From NCBI RefSeq assembly GCF_017982655.1, contig NZ_JABXYX010000025.1, positions 1-64,000 of the forward strand: DNA of 64,000 nucleotides, read 5' to 3'. This DNA is from Brasilonema sp. CT11. GTDB lineage: Bacteria > Cyanobacteriota > Cyanobacteriia > Cyanobacteriales > Nostocaceae. Below, one piece after another: positions 27,372 to 35,591 of the stretch. A program made the translations under genes and the position numbers. A model generated the notes under the pieces. It did no database searches and was not told the origin of the DNA. It saw only the letters and a program-made list of their open reading frames with translations. Within the stretch, counting starts at the first letter, position 1. The number at the start of each line of letters is the position of its first letter.

Positions 27372-28244
27372 AGACGACCTCCTATGATCAGTTGCGCTTA
27401 ACCAACCTCAATTCTCCAGTCTGAGTACTAGTCAATGATTTTAATCACTACAAGCAATAGATCAATACCACATACATCAGAGATACTTACGCAAGATTAA
27501 CCTGCTTCTGTTATTTAGACAAGTTCAGATCGTTATTTTAAATCTTAAATTTTTGCCTTGACTTGTTCTGCTCACACCTGACACCTTTCATATTAAATAA
27601 ATCATATGAGTTTTATTTTTGACACTTCACACTTTTTGTTACTTTGACAGCAAGATTGACAATCACATATTCAGCATGTTCTTTGCTATCGAGCAATTTG
27701 TCTGCTGCTACCTCTGGTAATACACTACATCCTTCTGTAAATCTTTTTCAGTCTTTTTTCAGTTCATCCGTATTGATTCCATAAAAAAAGATATTGATTA
27801 TTACTCTAAACTAACCGTATTTACTCGCAGCAATTATCACTTATGGAAAGAAAAAACATTAGGTAAACTACCCCAAACTCTTGATATGACTGGCTCATGA
27901 TGTTTTCGTTCCTTATTCAAGAGAAAATTCAAATTTAAGAAAATCTATCATTTCACCTCGACTGTTTATCAAAACTACTATAGAAATTTCTTATAGCTTT
28001 TCTTCAGTCTCAAGTCATTTTTACTCCAGCAGTGTTGAATATAGAGTACTGAGTCATGAATAATAATTCAAACATAGTTTGGTTCTATCTGTATTTGCAG
28101 TTAGTCACTTCGTACTGCTTACTATTAAGATATCAGAGATATTTTGGAATTAGTGTATAAAAAGAATCTCAAAAATCAGTATATGATCACATAAAAACTG
28201 TTAAGATTTTCCCTATGCTGGCGTCTTTAAAAGAACTCGAATTA
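27372..28244. promoter_or_regulatory. 870-bp non-coding region upstream of the M23 peptidase gene
   Basis: AT-rich with stops in all frames, no hairpin stronger than about 6 bp and no conserved gene. It separates trmL from the M23 peptidase gene on the same strand and must contain the latter's promoter, possibly with a long 5' leader. No known riboswitch or small RNA motif recognised. Confidence 0.4.
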
Positions 28245-28700
28245 CTATAACCCTAATTGACGACGAGCTTCAAAAAGACCCACTGCTACACTCACAGAAA
28301 GATTTAAGCTGCGAACATTTGGTTCGTTCATAGGAATATAGAGAGTAACATCACAAGCTGATGTGATCTCAAGCGGTAAGCCAGTGGTTTCAGAACCAAA
28401 GAGCAACCAATCATTGGGTTGAAAGTGGAAATCCAGGTAGTTGCAACTACCTCTGACGCTAAAACCTAATAATCTTCCGCCACGTGAGCGATGCGCGGAC
28501 TTAAAAGCTTCCAGAGATTCGTGATAGTGCAGTTTGACATAAGGCCAGTAATCTAAACCAGCTCTTTTGAGGTAGCGATCGCTAATCTCAAAGCCCAAAG
28601 GTCCTACCAAATGTAATTCAGTGCCTGTGGCAGCACAGGTGCGAGCAATATTACCTGTATTGGGAGGAATAAGCGGGTTAACTAAAACGACCTGGGGCAT
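28245..28700 (-). CDS. trmL: tRNA (cytidine/uridine-34-2'-O)-methyltransferase TrmL
   Basis: 151 residues, a minimal SPOUT methyltransferase. Family motifs are visible: VLVNPLIPPNTGNIARTCAA (5-24), LHLVGPLGF (29-37), LLFGSETTGLP (~99-109) and IPMNEPNVRSLNLSVSVAV (~121-139), which form the trefoil-knot SAM site. It methylates the wobble ribose of tRNA-Leu isoacceptors. Length matches E. coli TrmL. It stands alone. Confidence 0.94.
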   Translation of the reverse strand: MPQVVLVNPLIPPNTGNIARTCAATGTELHLVGPLGFEISDRYLKRAGLDYWPYVKLHYHESLEAFKSAHRSRGGRLLGFSVRGSCNYLDFHFQPNDWLLFGSETTGLPLEITSACDVTLYIPMNEPNVRSLNLSVSVAVGLFEARRQLGL

Positions 28701-28974
28701 TTGCGGAAGAATTAATATATTGAAAATCTGATTGAAATGCAGTCTGTTTTTGTTTTACATCTTCCTTAATTTGGAAAATACATAATTTTTTTTTATATTG
28801 TGATAACGAGTCAATTGATTAGATATTTAAAACAGACAAAAAATGTGCTTTATAAGAGCTAAGGGGAAATACTGAGATTTATCACGATTTGTTAAGTTAT
28901 ATGTAGGTGTATTTTACACTACCAACATCTGACATACATCAAGTTTTAACGCCAAGTGGACATTTCCATAAAAA

Positions 28975-29040
28975 GGGTTCGGAATTTACTGAAGGGACAA
29001 ATCATGATCAAGATTTGTTCACATTTAGATTTCCGAACCC
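28975..29040. repeat. Nested palindrome downstream of gshA
   Basis: GGGTTCGGAA (28975-28984) pairs with TTCCGAACCC (29031-29040). Inside, ACAAATC (28997-29003) pairs with GATTTGT (29012-29018) across ATGATCAA. The two-level hairpin lies 15 bases past the stop of the minus-strand gshA gene and may end its transcription. Confidence 0.65.
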
Positions 29041-29055
29041 GGAGGGTGAGGTGTG

Positions 29056-30192
29056 CTAAGCAACCGAAGATGAACACAATTTATCTTCTAGTTCAACTTC
29101 GCATTCTCTTGTTACGTCAATAGCCTGAGTGAGAACGTGTCTTTCACTCAAGCCAAGTGCGTGCAGTTGTAACCATTGTTGAGCTTCGTTACCTTCGCGC
29201 AAGATTTTTTGTAATGGTGAAAGGAAACAGGCAAAGCCATGCTGCTTAGCAATCGCCCAAACATCTTGATATATTTCACTAATCCAATCTCTGGCTAAAA
29301 TACTCCTACCATCTTGCCAATGCTGAAGTTGAGCCTCAAGACTGGAAGTCGCGGCTGCAGTTTCGTTGGCATAGGTTAGGGAAATAAGTTCGTCTGGGGT
29401 GAAGGTGCTTTGGGTTAATGGATCGATAGAGGGATTATTGATAACTTGTAATAAACGTGCCTCTACTAAAGCTGCTATCCCCAGTAAAGCAATTGGATCT
29501 GTGACTAAATCGCAAATTCGTAGTTCTAAACGATTCAAATCATAAGGGCGGCGATCGCCATTTGGTCGAACTGACGCCCAAAGATGACGAACATTTTGCA
29601 TTGTTCCAGCGATCAGTTGGTTTTCCACCCATTGAATGTGATGGGCGTGGCTTTCAAATAAAGGTACATGAGAAGGCGTTTGCGGAAAAACACCCCAGCG
29701 TGTGGAATGATAACCAGTTGCTTTGCCATTCAGAAACGGAGATGATGCACTCAAGGCAAGGAACAAAGGTGCTTCTACTCTTATAACCCGACACGCCCGC
29801 ATTAAGACTTCTGGATCGCTAATGCCTACATTAATGTGAACACTAGCGGTGACAACCTTGGTACCGTATGTTTGCTCAATGTAGTCATGATAGGGGTTTG
29901 TTGGATCTGAGCGAAAAAAGCGATCGCCTCCTCCTAAGGATAGAGTGCTTCCTGGAATCAGCGTGTAATCACCTAATTGCTTGATGAAGTTTCTAAGTTC
30001 AAGCCGAGGACGCAACAAGGCACATAAAAGCTGTTCGTAATTCTGTAATGGTGGAGTGATATATTCTACGTTTCGACTATCCGGCTCTCGGACAAATCCA
30101 TCCAAAGATCCAACAATCTTGTCGGAGAGTCCGACTATATCACCACTGGGCGTGCCAGTGTACATCTCAATTTCAAAGCCTTTTAATAGCAC
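29056..30192 (-). CDS. gshA: Glutamate-cysteine ligase, cyanobacterial type
   Basis: 378 residues, the GCS2-like family used by cyanobacteria, not the E. coli type. Visible motifs are LLKGFEIEMY at the start, REPDSRNVEYITPPL (~35-49), LIPGSTLSLGG (~77-87), VVTASVHINVGI (~111-122, metal/ATP strand), GYHSTRWGVFP (~160-170) and RRPYDLNRLELRICDLV (~213-229). It makes gamma-glutamylcysteine, the first step to glutathione. Alone on the minus strand, followed by a nested hairpin. Confidence 0.93.
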   Translation of the reverse strand: MLLKGFEIEMYTGTPSGDIVGLSDKIVGSLDGFVREPDSRNVEYITPPLQNYEQLLCALLRPRLELRNFIKQLGDYTLIPGSTLSLGGGDRFFRSDPTNPYHDYIEQTYGTKVVTASVHINVGISDPEVLMRACRVIRVEAPLFLALSASSPFLNGKATGYHSTRWGVFPQTPSHVPLFESHAHHIQWVENQLIAGTMQNVRHLWASVRPNGDRRPYDLNRLELRICDLVTDPIALLGIAALVEARLLQVINNPSIDPLTQSTFTPDELISLTYANETAAATSSLEAQLQHWQDGRSILARDWISEIYQDVWAIAKQHGFACFLSPLQKILREGNEAQQWLQLHALGLSERHVLTQAIDVTRECEVELEDKLCSSSVA

Positions 30193-30391
30193 TGGTCTGT
30201 TCTCCTCGGCTCTCCTTACTTCTAGATTGTATCGAAGGCAACGAAATCCTGCTTACAACCTTAGGCTTAATTAACAGTTGACAAACCAGAAAGTACTGAA
30301 ATCTTTCTCTTATCCTTAATTTAAGCCTCAAGATAGTGTGTACCTCGTGCACCAGAGCTTAAGCTGAGGCGTGTAAGGTTGAGGATAAATT

Positions 30392-30601
30392 ATGTCCAGC
30401 AATGAAACAACTCCTAATCAAGCTGAAAAAACAAATCCACAAAGCGATGAATCCCAATTAAGTCCTGAGATACTTGACAAAATTAAACATCCTGCAAGAA
30501 TAGACGATGTGATATTGAGTCAATCGCCAGAAGAACGTAGAAGTAACCCAGCTATAGCACCGGAAATGCTGGATGAACCAAGCGAGGAATTTACCGGCTA
30601 A
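30392..30601 (+). CDS. Small acidic, disordered protein
   Basis: 69 residues starting MSSNETTPNQAEKTN, with SPEILDKIKHPARIDDVILSQ in the middle and EEFTG at the end. It is rich in Ser, Pro, Glu and Asn without hydrophobic segments. GAGG lies ~8 bases before the ATG. It is 60 bp upstream of the HDAC-family gene on the same strand and may be cotranscribed. No function assigned; small proteins of this kind recur in cyanobacteria. Confidence 0.6.
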   Translation: MSSNETTPNQAEKTNPQSDESQLSPEILDKIKHPARIDDVILSQSPEERRSNPAIAPEMLDEPSEEFTG

Positions 30602-30661
30602 ACCAAAGAGTAGTGAGCATACAATTGAAATCAGTATCTTACTGCTTACTTCACTCGACCT

Positions 30662-31579
30662 ATGCTGCCAGTCATTTATTCCGACGAGTTTCTGGATCAC
30701 AAGACTGGATCTTTCCATCCAGAGAAACCAGAACGTCTGAGTGCGATCGCCACCGCCTTAAAACAAGCTGCGTTTGCACAACATATTGAATGGCGCTTGC
30801 CCACTCTACCAGAAAAGCGCTCTATCATATCTGTGTTGGAACAAGCACACACCCGGCGCTACATCAAGAAAGTTCAAGAAATTGCTGTTGCAGGCGGTGG
30901 TTACTTGGATGGAGATACACCTGTTTCTCGACGCAGTTATGATGTTGCTTTGTTGGCAGTGAGTGCTTGGTTGGATGGAGTTGATGTTGTATTGGAAACT
31001 GGCGAACCAGCTTTTGTGTTGGCGCGTCCACCAGGACACCACGCTGAAAGTGATGCAGGGATGGGGTTTTGCTTGTTTTCCAATGCGGCGATCGCTGCTC
31101 TTTATGCCCTGGAACAACCAGGAATTAACCGTGTTGCCATCCTTGACTGGGATGTGCATCACGGTAATGGTACTCAGGCAATAGTAGAAAAAAACTCACA
31201 AATTGCCTACTGTTCTCTTCATCAGTACCCTTGCTTTCCAGGGACAGGACATCATACAGAGCGTGGTTTTCATAAGAATGTACTGAATTTACCAATTCCT
31301 CCTACCAGCGATATAAAAATATACCAACCTGCTTTTGAAAAAAAAGTAATACCCTTTTTATCCAGTTTTCAGCCAGATTTATTGATTGTGAGTGCAGGTT
31401 ACGACGCCAACGCCGATGATCCATTGGCAAGTATAAATTTGCAACCGCAAGATTATGGTTTATTCACAGATTATTGTCTGGGAATAACTCGTAAAATTCT
31501 GTTCGGCTTGGAAGGTGGTTATGATTTTGACGCACTTTCCAAGTCAGTTGTCGCAACCATTGAGCGCTGCATGGCGTGA
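30662..31579 (+). CDS. Histone-deacetylase family (class II/AcuC-like) deacetylase
   Basis: 305 residues. HDAC-fold motifs: HPEKPERL (19-26), RPPGHHAE (122-129) with the His126-His127 charge relay, LDWDVHHGNGT (161-171) holding zinc ligands Asp164 and His166, and SAGYDANADDPL (244-255) with the third ligand Asp253. A Glu-Gly-Gly-Tyr motif (LEGGYD) lies near the end. Substrates of bacterial members include acetylated polyamines and protein lysines; here unknown. It starts at the ATG at 30662. Confidence 0.93.
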   Translation: MLPVIYSDEFLDHKTGSFHPEKPERLSAIATALKQAAFAQHIEWRLPTLPEKRSIISVLEQAHTRRYIKKVQEIAVAGGGYLDGDTPVSRRSYDVALLAVSAWLDGVDVVLETGEPAFVLARPPGHHAESDAGMGFCLFSNAAIAALYALEQPGINRVAILDWDVHHGNGTQAIVEKNSQIAYCSLHQYPCFPGTGHHTERGFHKNVLNLPIPPTSDIKIYQPAFEKKVIPFLSSFQPDLLIVSAGYDANADDPLASINLQPQDYGLFTDYCLGITRKILFGLEGGYDFDALSKSVVATIERCMA

Positions 31580-31671
31580 GTAATGAATGGACTTGTTCGC
31601 AGTGCGAAATTGTAGAAAAAATCTGATGATATAAACTTAATTCATAATCAAGAGTTAAACCAATAACCAAA

Positions 31672-32028
31672 CTCAGATCTTGCACCTCCGGCTGAGTACG
31701 CCCAGAACTCAAGTTCGTGGCTCATAAACCAAGTCCGTTAAAACTCAGATCTTGCACCAGTATCAACAACGAGGCAGAGCCTCGGTATCTCGTTCCCAGG
31801 CTGAGCCTGGGAACGAGGGTTGGGAGGCTTAGCCTCCCGATTATTGAGAATGGTGAGCCAGCGCGGACGCCACATGTTAGCGTTTGCGCAGCGCCCCCTC
31901 CGGGGCTAGCGAGCCGTAGGCTGCGACTGGCGAACCCGGAGGGTGGAAGATCTGAGTTTTAACGGACTTAGACTTTGAGCCAAGAAATTTATTTCTTGGC
32001 GGACGAAAAGTATGGTGCAAGATCTGAG
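31672..32028. mobile_element. Nested pair of miniature elements with 15-bp terminal inverted repeats
   Basis: The outer ends CTCAGATCTTGCACC (31672-31686) and its exact reverse complement (32014-32028) match those of the element at 38367-38536. The outer flanks also align along most of their length to that element's reverse complement. A second pair of the same ends (31744-31758 and, with one mismatch, 31942-31956) lies inside, at the central AAAA/TTTT of the outer copy, so one element has inserted in another. The inner core holds GC-rich palindromes, including CTCGTTCCCAGGC/GCCTGGGAACGAG. No transposase, so non-autonomous. Confidence 0.8.
31879..31910. repeat. GCGTTTGCGCAGCGCCCC repeat
   Basis: This GC-rich motif, ending GGGGCTAGC, recurs at about 60494-60524 with few changes. 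It is part of the inner core of the nested miniature element. Confidence 0.6.
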
Positions 32029-32140
32029 CAAACAGATCAACGGCTGTACTATTTATAAGTTTGTCCGAAACCAGACATTTTACATTTGTAGATTTGTTTG
32101 GATACAATTTTTGGTACAAGCTTTAAAATCTGTAAAACTT

Positions 32141-32290
32141 ATGCACATTAGTATCACTGACGACATCCAGAAACGGTTTCACGCAGCCTGTGCTATCCGT
32201 GGGCTGAAGATGAGCCAAGTGATAACTGAACTAGTTGAACAGTGGTTAAAAGTGAACGAAGTTACTTCATTGAGTGATCCCAAAGCCTGA
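32141..32290 (+). CDS. Ribbon-helix-helix (ParG/CopG-like) DNA-binding protein
   Basis: 49 residues from the ATG at 32141: HISITDDIQKRFHAACAIRG then LKMSQVITELVEQWLK. A beta-strand followed by two helices is the RHH fold, similar to ParG and antitoxin-type repressors. An upstream extension in frame to 32012 runs through the miniature element's end and is unlikely to be used. Its TGA overlaps the ATG of the TPR gene (TGATG), indicating translational coupling, so it probably autoregulates the module. A truncated duplicate lies at 33655-33735. Confidence 0.75.
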   Translation: MHISITDDIQKRFHAACAIRGLKMSQVITELVEQWLKVNEVTSLSDPKA

Positions 32291-33645
32291 TGAAGAAGAT
32301 TTTAATTTTATCAGCTAATCCTATGTTCTTTATTGGCACGGTAGTATTTGGTTTGATAATTAGTTTACTAGGACTTTTCCGGTTAGTAGTTCACGATTAT
32401 GGATTAATAACTCGTATTTTACTAGGTTTTGGTCTGATTACTTTTTGGCTCTGTTGTGCATACATCTACTATCCCTCAAGTCGAATTGCTGGTTTTAATA
32501 TCAACTTTTTTAGACGATTCAAACAATACAAGAAATTACGGCGTTTGGCTCTAGCAGGGATGGTGATTATACCTCTTTTGGGTATAACTGGATTTTATAT
32601 ATTGGAACTCCCAACAAAAAACATTATTGTTCTTCTCGCTGATTATAATCAAGCAATTAAACTTGACCCTAACTATGCCCAAGCTTACTACAACAGAGGA
32701 GTTTTTTACTTTTCTAAAAAAGACTATGACCGCGCTATAGCTGATTTTAACAAAGCAATTAAGCTTGATCCGAACTATGCCCAAGCTTACAACAACCGAG
32801 GAATTTATTACGCCAATCAAAAAGACTATGATCGCGCCATAGCTGATTTTAACCAAGCTATTAAACTTGATCCTAAATATACCCAAGCTTACAACAACAG
32901 AGGAAATTCTTACGCCAATCAACAAGACTATGACCGCGCTATAGCTGATTTTAACCAAGCTATTAAACTTGATCCTAAATATACCCAAGCTTACAACAAC
33001 AGAGGAATTTATTACGCCAATCAACAAGACTATGACCGTGCTATAGCTGATTATAACCAAGCAATTAAGCTTGACCCGAACGATGCCCAAGCTTACTACA
33101 ATCGAGGAAATTCTTACTTCGAGCAAAAAGGCTATGACCGCGCTATAGCTGATTATAACCAAGCTATTAAATTTGACCCAAATTATGCCCAAACTTACTA
33201 CAGCCGAGGAACTTCTTACGCCTATAAAAAAGACTATGACCGCGCTATAGCTGATTATAACCAAGCTATTAAACTTGACCCGAATTATACCCAAGCTTAC
33301 TACAACCGAGGATATTCTTACTTCTCTAAAAAGGACTATGACCGTGCTATAGCTGATTATAACCAAGCTATTAAACTTGACCCGAATGATGCCGCCGCTT
33401 ATGATAGCCGATGTGAGCTATACCGTATTAAGAAAGACTATGATCGTGCTATAGCAAATTGTAACCAAGCTATAATACTAGACTCTAACTTAACCGATGC
33501 TTACTACAACCGAGGGTTAGTTTATAAGAATAAGGGCAATAAAGATAAAGCCATACAAGACTTGAAAAAAATCTTGCAATTAAATAATGATCTTGAATTG
33601 AACCAAAAAGCAAAACAAGAACTTAAAGAACTAAACACAAAATAA
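32290..33645 (+). CDS. Membrane TPR protein: CHAT-less copy of the neighbouring CHAT-TPR gene
   Basis: 451 residues. It begins MKKILILSANP, the start of a CHAT protease domain, then jumps straight to MFFIGTVVFGLI, the transmembrane region. The neighbour at 33735 has ~190 residues of CHAT domain at that point. A second jump after IIVLLAD omits the ~150-residue linker and enters the TPR array. Both junctions are in frame. Three hydrophobic segments (~12-35, ~40-60, ~90-110) precede nine near-identical 34-residue TPR units (YDRAIADYNQAIKLDPN type) and a capping helix ending KQELKELNTK. Coupled to the RHH gene. It would be a membrane TPR scaffold without protease activity; role unknown. Confidence 0.8.
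   Translation: MKKILILSANPMFFIGTVVFGLIISLLGLFRLVVHDYGLITRILLGFGLITFWLCCAYIYYPSSRIAGFNINFFRRFKQYKKLRRLALAGMVIIPLLGITGFYILELPTKNIIVLLADYNQAIKLDPNYAQAYYNRGVFYFSKKDYDRAIADFNKAIKLDPNYAQAYNNRGIYYANQKDYDRAIADFNQAIKLDPKYTQAYNNRGNSYANQQDYDRAIADFNQAIKLDPKYTQAYNNRGIYYANQQDYDRAIADYNQAIKLDPNDAQAYYNRGNSYFEQKGYDRAIADYNQAIKFDPNYAQTYYSRGTSYAYKKDYDRAIADYNQAIKLDPNYTQAYYNRGYSYFSKKDYDRAIADYNQAIKLDPNDAAAYDSRCELYRIKKDYDRAIANCNQAIILDSNLTDAYYNRGLVYKNKGNKDKAIQDLKKILQLNNDLELNQKAKQELKELNTK
32641..33480 (+). repeat. 102-bp tandem repeats encoding TPR units (first array)
   Basis: About nine units of 102 bp, each coding 34 residues around YNQAIKLDPN, with long stretches identical between units at DNA level. The level of identity implies recent expansion or gene conversion. 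Confidence 0.85.
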
Positions 33646-33654
33646 TAACAGAAA

Positions 33655-33735
33655 ATGAGCCAAGTGATAACTGAACTAGTTGAGATGTGGTTAAAAACAA
33701 ACGAAGTTACTTCATTGACTGATCCCAAAGCCTGA
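33655..33735 (+). pseudogene. Truncated RHH gene duplicate
   Basis: ATG 33655 to TGA 33733-33735 encodes MSQVITELVEMWLKTNEV then TSLTDPKA, 26 residues matching the C-terminal half of the RHH protein at 32141. The beta-strand needed for DNA binding is missing. Its stop overlaps the ATG of the CHAT gene in the same TGATG arrangement, so it may persist as a translational leader for that gene. Confidence 0.75.
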
Positions 33736-35591
33736 TGAAGAAGATTTTAATTTTATCAGCTAATCCTATAAATACAAATAACTTGCGCTTGGATGAAGAA
33801 GTACGAGAAATTCAAGCAGCGTGGGAACGCGCCCTGAATCGAGAAAAATTTGAATTGATTAATAAAGGTGCAGTTCGTATTGATGAGTTGCGTCGCACAT
33901 TGTTAGATCATAAACCACAAATAGTACATTTTTCCGGTCACGGTACTGGGACAGATGGCTTAGTTCTGGAAAATAACTCTGGTTCGGCGCAAATAGTAAG
34001 TACGCAATCACTCTCACGTTTTTTTGAGTTATCAAAAGAGCAAGTAGAGTGTGTTTTACTAAACGCTTGCTATTCAGAGACTCAAGCTGAAGCAATTTTT
34101 CAACATATTGATTGTGTCATTGGTATGGGACAATCTATTCCAGACAATTCTGCTATCCTTTTTTCCAAAGGATTTTATGATGCTATTTTTGGTGGGAGAA
34201 ACTACGCAGATGCTTTTCAATTTGGTTGTAATAATATAGATTTAAATAATCTTTCGGAATTTAATACTCCCACAATAAAAATTAGACATAGAGATTTTAG
34301 TCCGGAAGACTCAATCACAACTCAACCATATATACCCTTGTTCTTTATTGGCACGGTAGTATTTGGTTTGATAATTAGCTTACTAGGACTTTTCCAGTTA
34401 GTACATAACCACGATTCTGGATTAATAACTCGTATTTTACTAGGTTTTGGTCTCTTTACTTTTTGGCTCTGTTGTGCATACATCTACTATCCTTCAAGTC
34501 GAATTGCTGGTTTTAATATCAATTTCTTTAGACGATTCAAACAATACAAGAAATTACGGCGTTTGGCTCTAGCAGGGATGGTGATTATACCTCTTTTGGG
34601 TATAACTGGATTTTATAGATTGGAACACCCAACTAAATACATTATTGTTCTTCTCGCTGATTTTGAAACTTCTGCCGAGCAAAAAAACTATCGTGTGACT
34701 CAAAATATCTTTGAGAACCTAGATAACGCCTTTCAACAAGATCCTGATGTCAAAGTACAACGTTTAAACAAAATAATTACTAACCGTCAAGATGCGCTTA
34801 GTGAAGGAAAAAGTCACAAAGCTAGTATTGTCATTTGGGGTGATTATGGCGTAACAAGCACAAATACACAGTTGAGTCCACACTTTGAAGTATTGCGTAC
34901 CCCAAAATACTTACCTAAAATTGGTTCGTTAGAACAGACGGCTAGCATCTCTGAATTAAACAATTTTAAATTGCAATTACGTCTTGCAGAACAGATGAGT
35001 TATTTGACTCATTTTACTGTGGGATTAATACGTTACACAGTTAGTGATTGGAAACAGGCTATAACCTATTTTAGCAAAGCTTTGGAACAGGATAATGATT
35101 CAACTAAAGCTTTAAACCGAAAAATAGTCTACTTTTACCGAGGAAATTCTTACGGTAATAAAAAAGACGATGACCGCGCAATCTCTGATTATAACCAAGC
35201 AATTAAACTTGACCCGAACTTAGCCCAAGCTTACTACAATCGAGGAATTTCTTACGCTAAGAAAAAAGACTATGGCCGCGCGATAGCTGATTATAACCAA
35301 GCAATTAAACTTAAGCCGAACTATGCCCTGGCTTACAATAACCGAGGAAATTCTTACAATAATAAAAAAAATTATGATCGCGCAATAACTGATTTTAACC
35401 AAGCAATTAAACTTGACCCTAACGATGCCCTAGCTTACAACAACCGAGGAAATTCTTATAATGGTAAAAAAGACGATGACCGCGCAATGTCTGATTATAA
35501 CCAAGCAATTAAACTTGACCCGAACTTAGCCCAAGCTTACAACAACCGAGGAAATTCTTACAATGATAAAAAAAATATGATCGCGCAATAA
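33735..35591 (+). CDS. CHAT-protease / transmembrane / TPR protein (5' part of a frameshifted gene)
   Basis: 618 residues. Residues ~1-190 are a CHAT (caspase-HetF-associated) domain: MKKILILSANP, LRLDEEVREIQ, then PQIVHFSGHG with the likely catalytic His69 and VLLNACYS with Cys112, and IGMGQSIPDNSAILFSKGFY. Hydrophobic segments follow at ~203-225, ~235-255 and ~283-300, a linker (~305-440), then TPR units. A single-base loss near 35576 shifts the frame and ends the protein at KKNMIAQ. Correcting two losses gives one gene to 37107, about 1124 residues. CHAT proteins are caspase-like peptidases, known for instance in TPR-CHAT of type III-E CRISPR; here no CRISPR is nearby. Target unknown. Confidence 0.82.
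   Translation: MKKILILSANPINTNNLRLDEEVREIQAAWERALNREKFELINKGAVRIDELRRTLLDHKPQIVHFSGHGTGTDGLVLENNSGSAQIVSTQSLSRFFELSKEQVECVLLNACYSETQAEAIFQHIDCVIGMGQSIPDNSAILFSKGFYDAIFGGRNYADAFQFGCNNIDLNNLSEFNTPTIKIRHRDFSPEDSITTQPYIPLFFIGTVVFGLIISLLGLFQLVHNHDSGLITRILLGFGLFTFWLCCAYIYYPSSRIAGFNINFFRRFKQYKKLRRLALAGMVIIPLLGITGFYRLEHPTKYIIVLLADFETSAEQKNYRVTQNIFENLDNAFQQDPDVKVQRLNKIITNRQDALSEGKSHKASIVIWGDYGVTSTNTQLSPHFEVLRTPKYLPKIGSLEQTASISELNNFKLQLRLAEQMSYLTHFTVGLIRYTVSDWKQAITYFSKALEQDNDSTKALNRKIVYFYRGNSYGNKKDDDRAISDYNQAIKLDPNLAQAYYNRGISYAKKKDYGRAIADYNQAIKLKPNYALAYNNRGNSYNNKKNYDRAITDFNQAIKLDPNDALAYNNRGNSYNGKKDDDRAMSDYNQAIKLDPNLAQAYNNRGNSYNDKKNMIAQ

Noticed and set aside
32551-33366. Long minus-strand open frame opposite the first TPR array, and a similar one at 36022-36726
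   Set aside because: The 102-bp repeat lacks antisense stops, so open frames arise automatically; the translation is a monotonous VISYSxVI repeat with no protein character.
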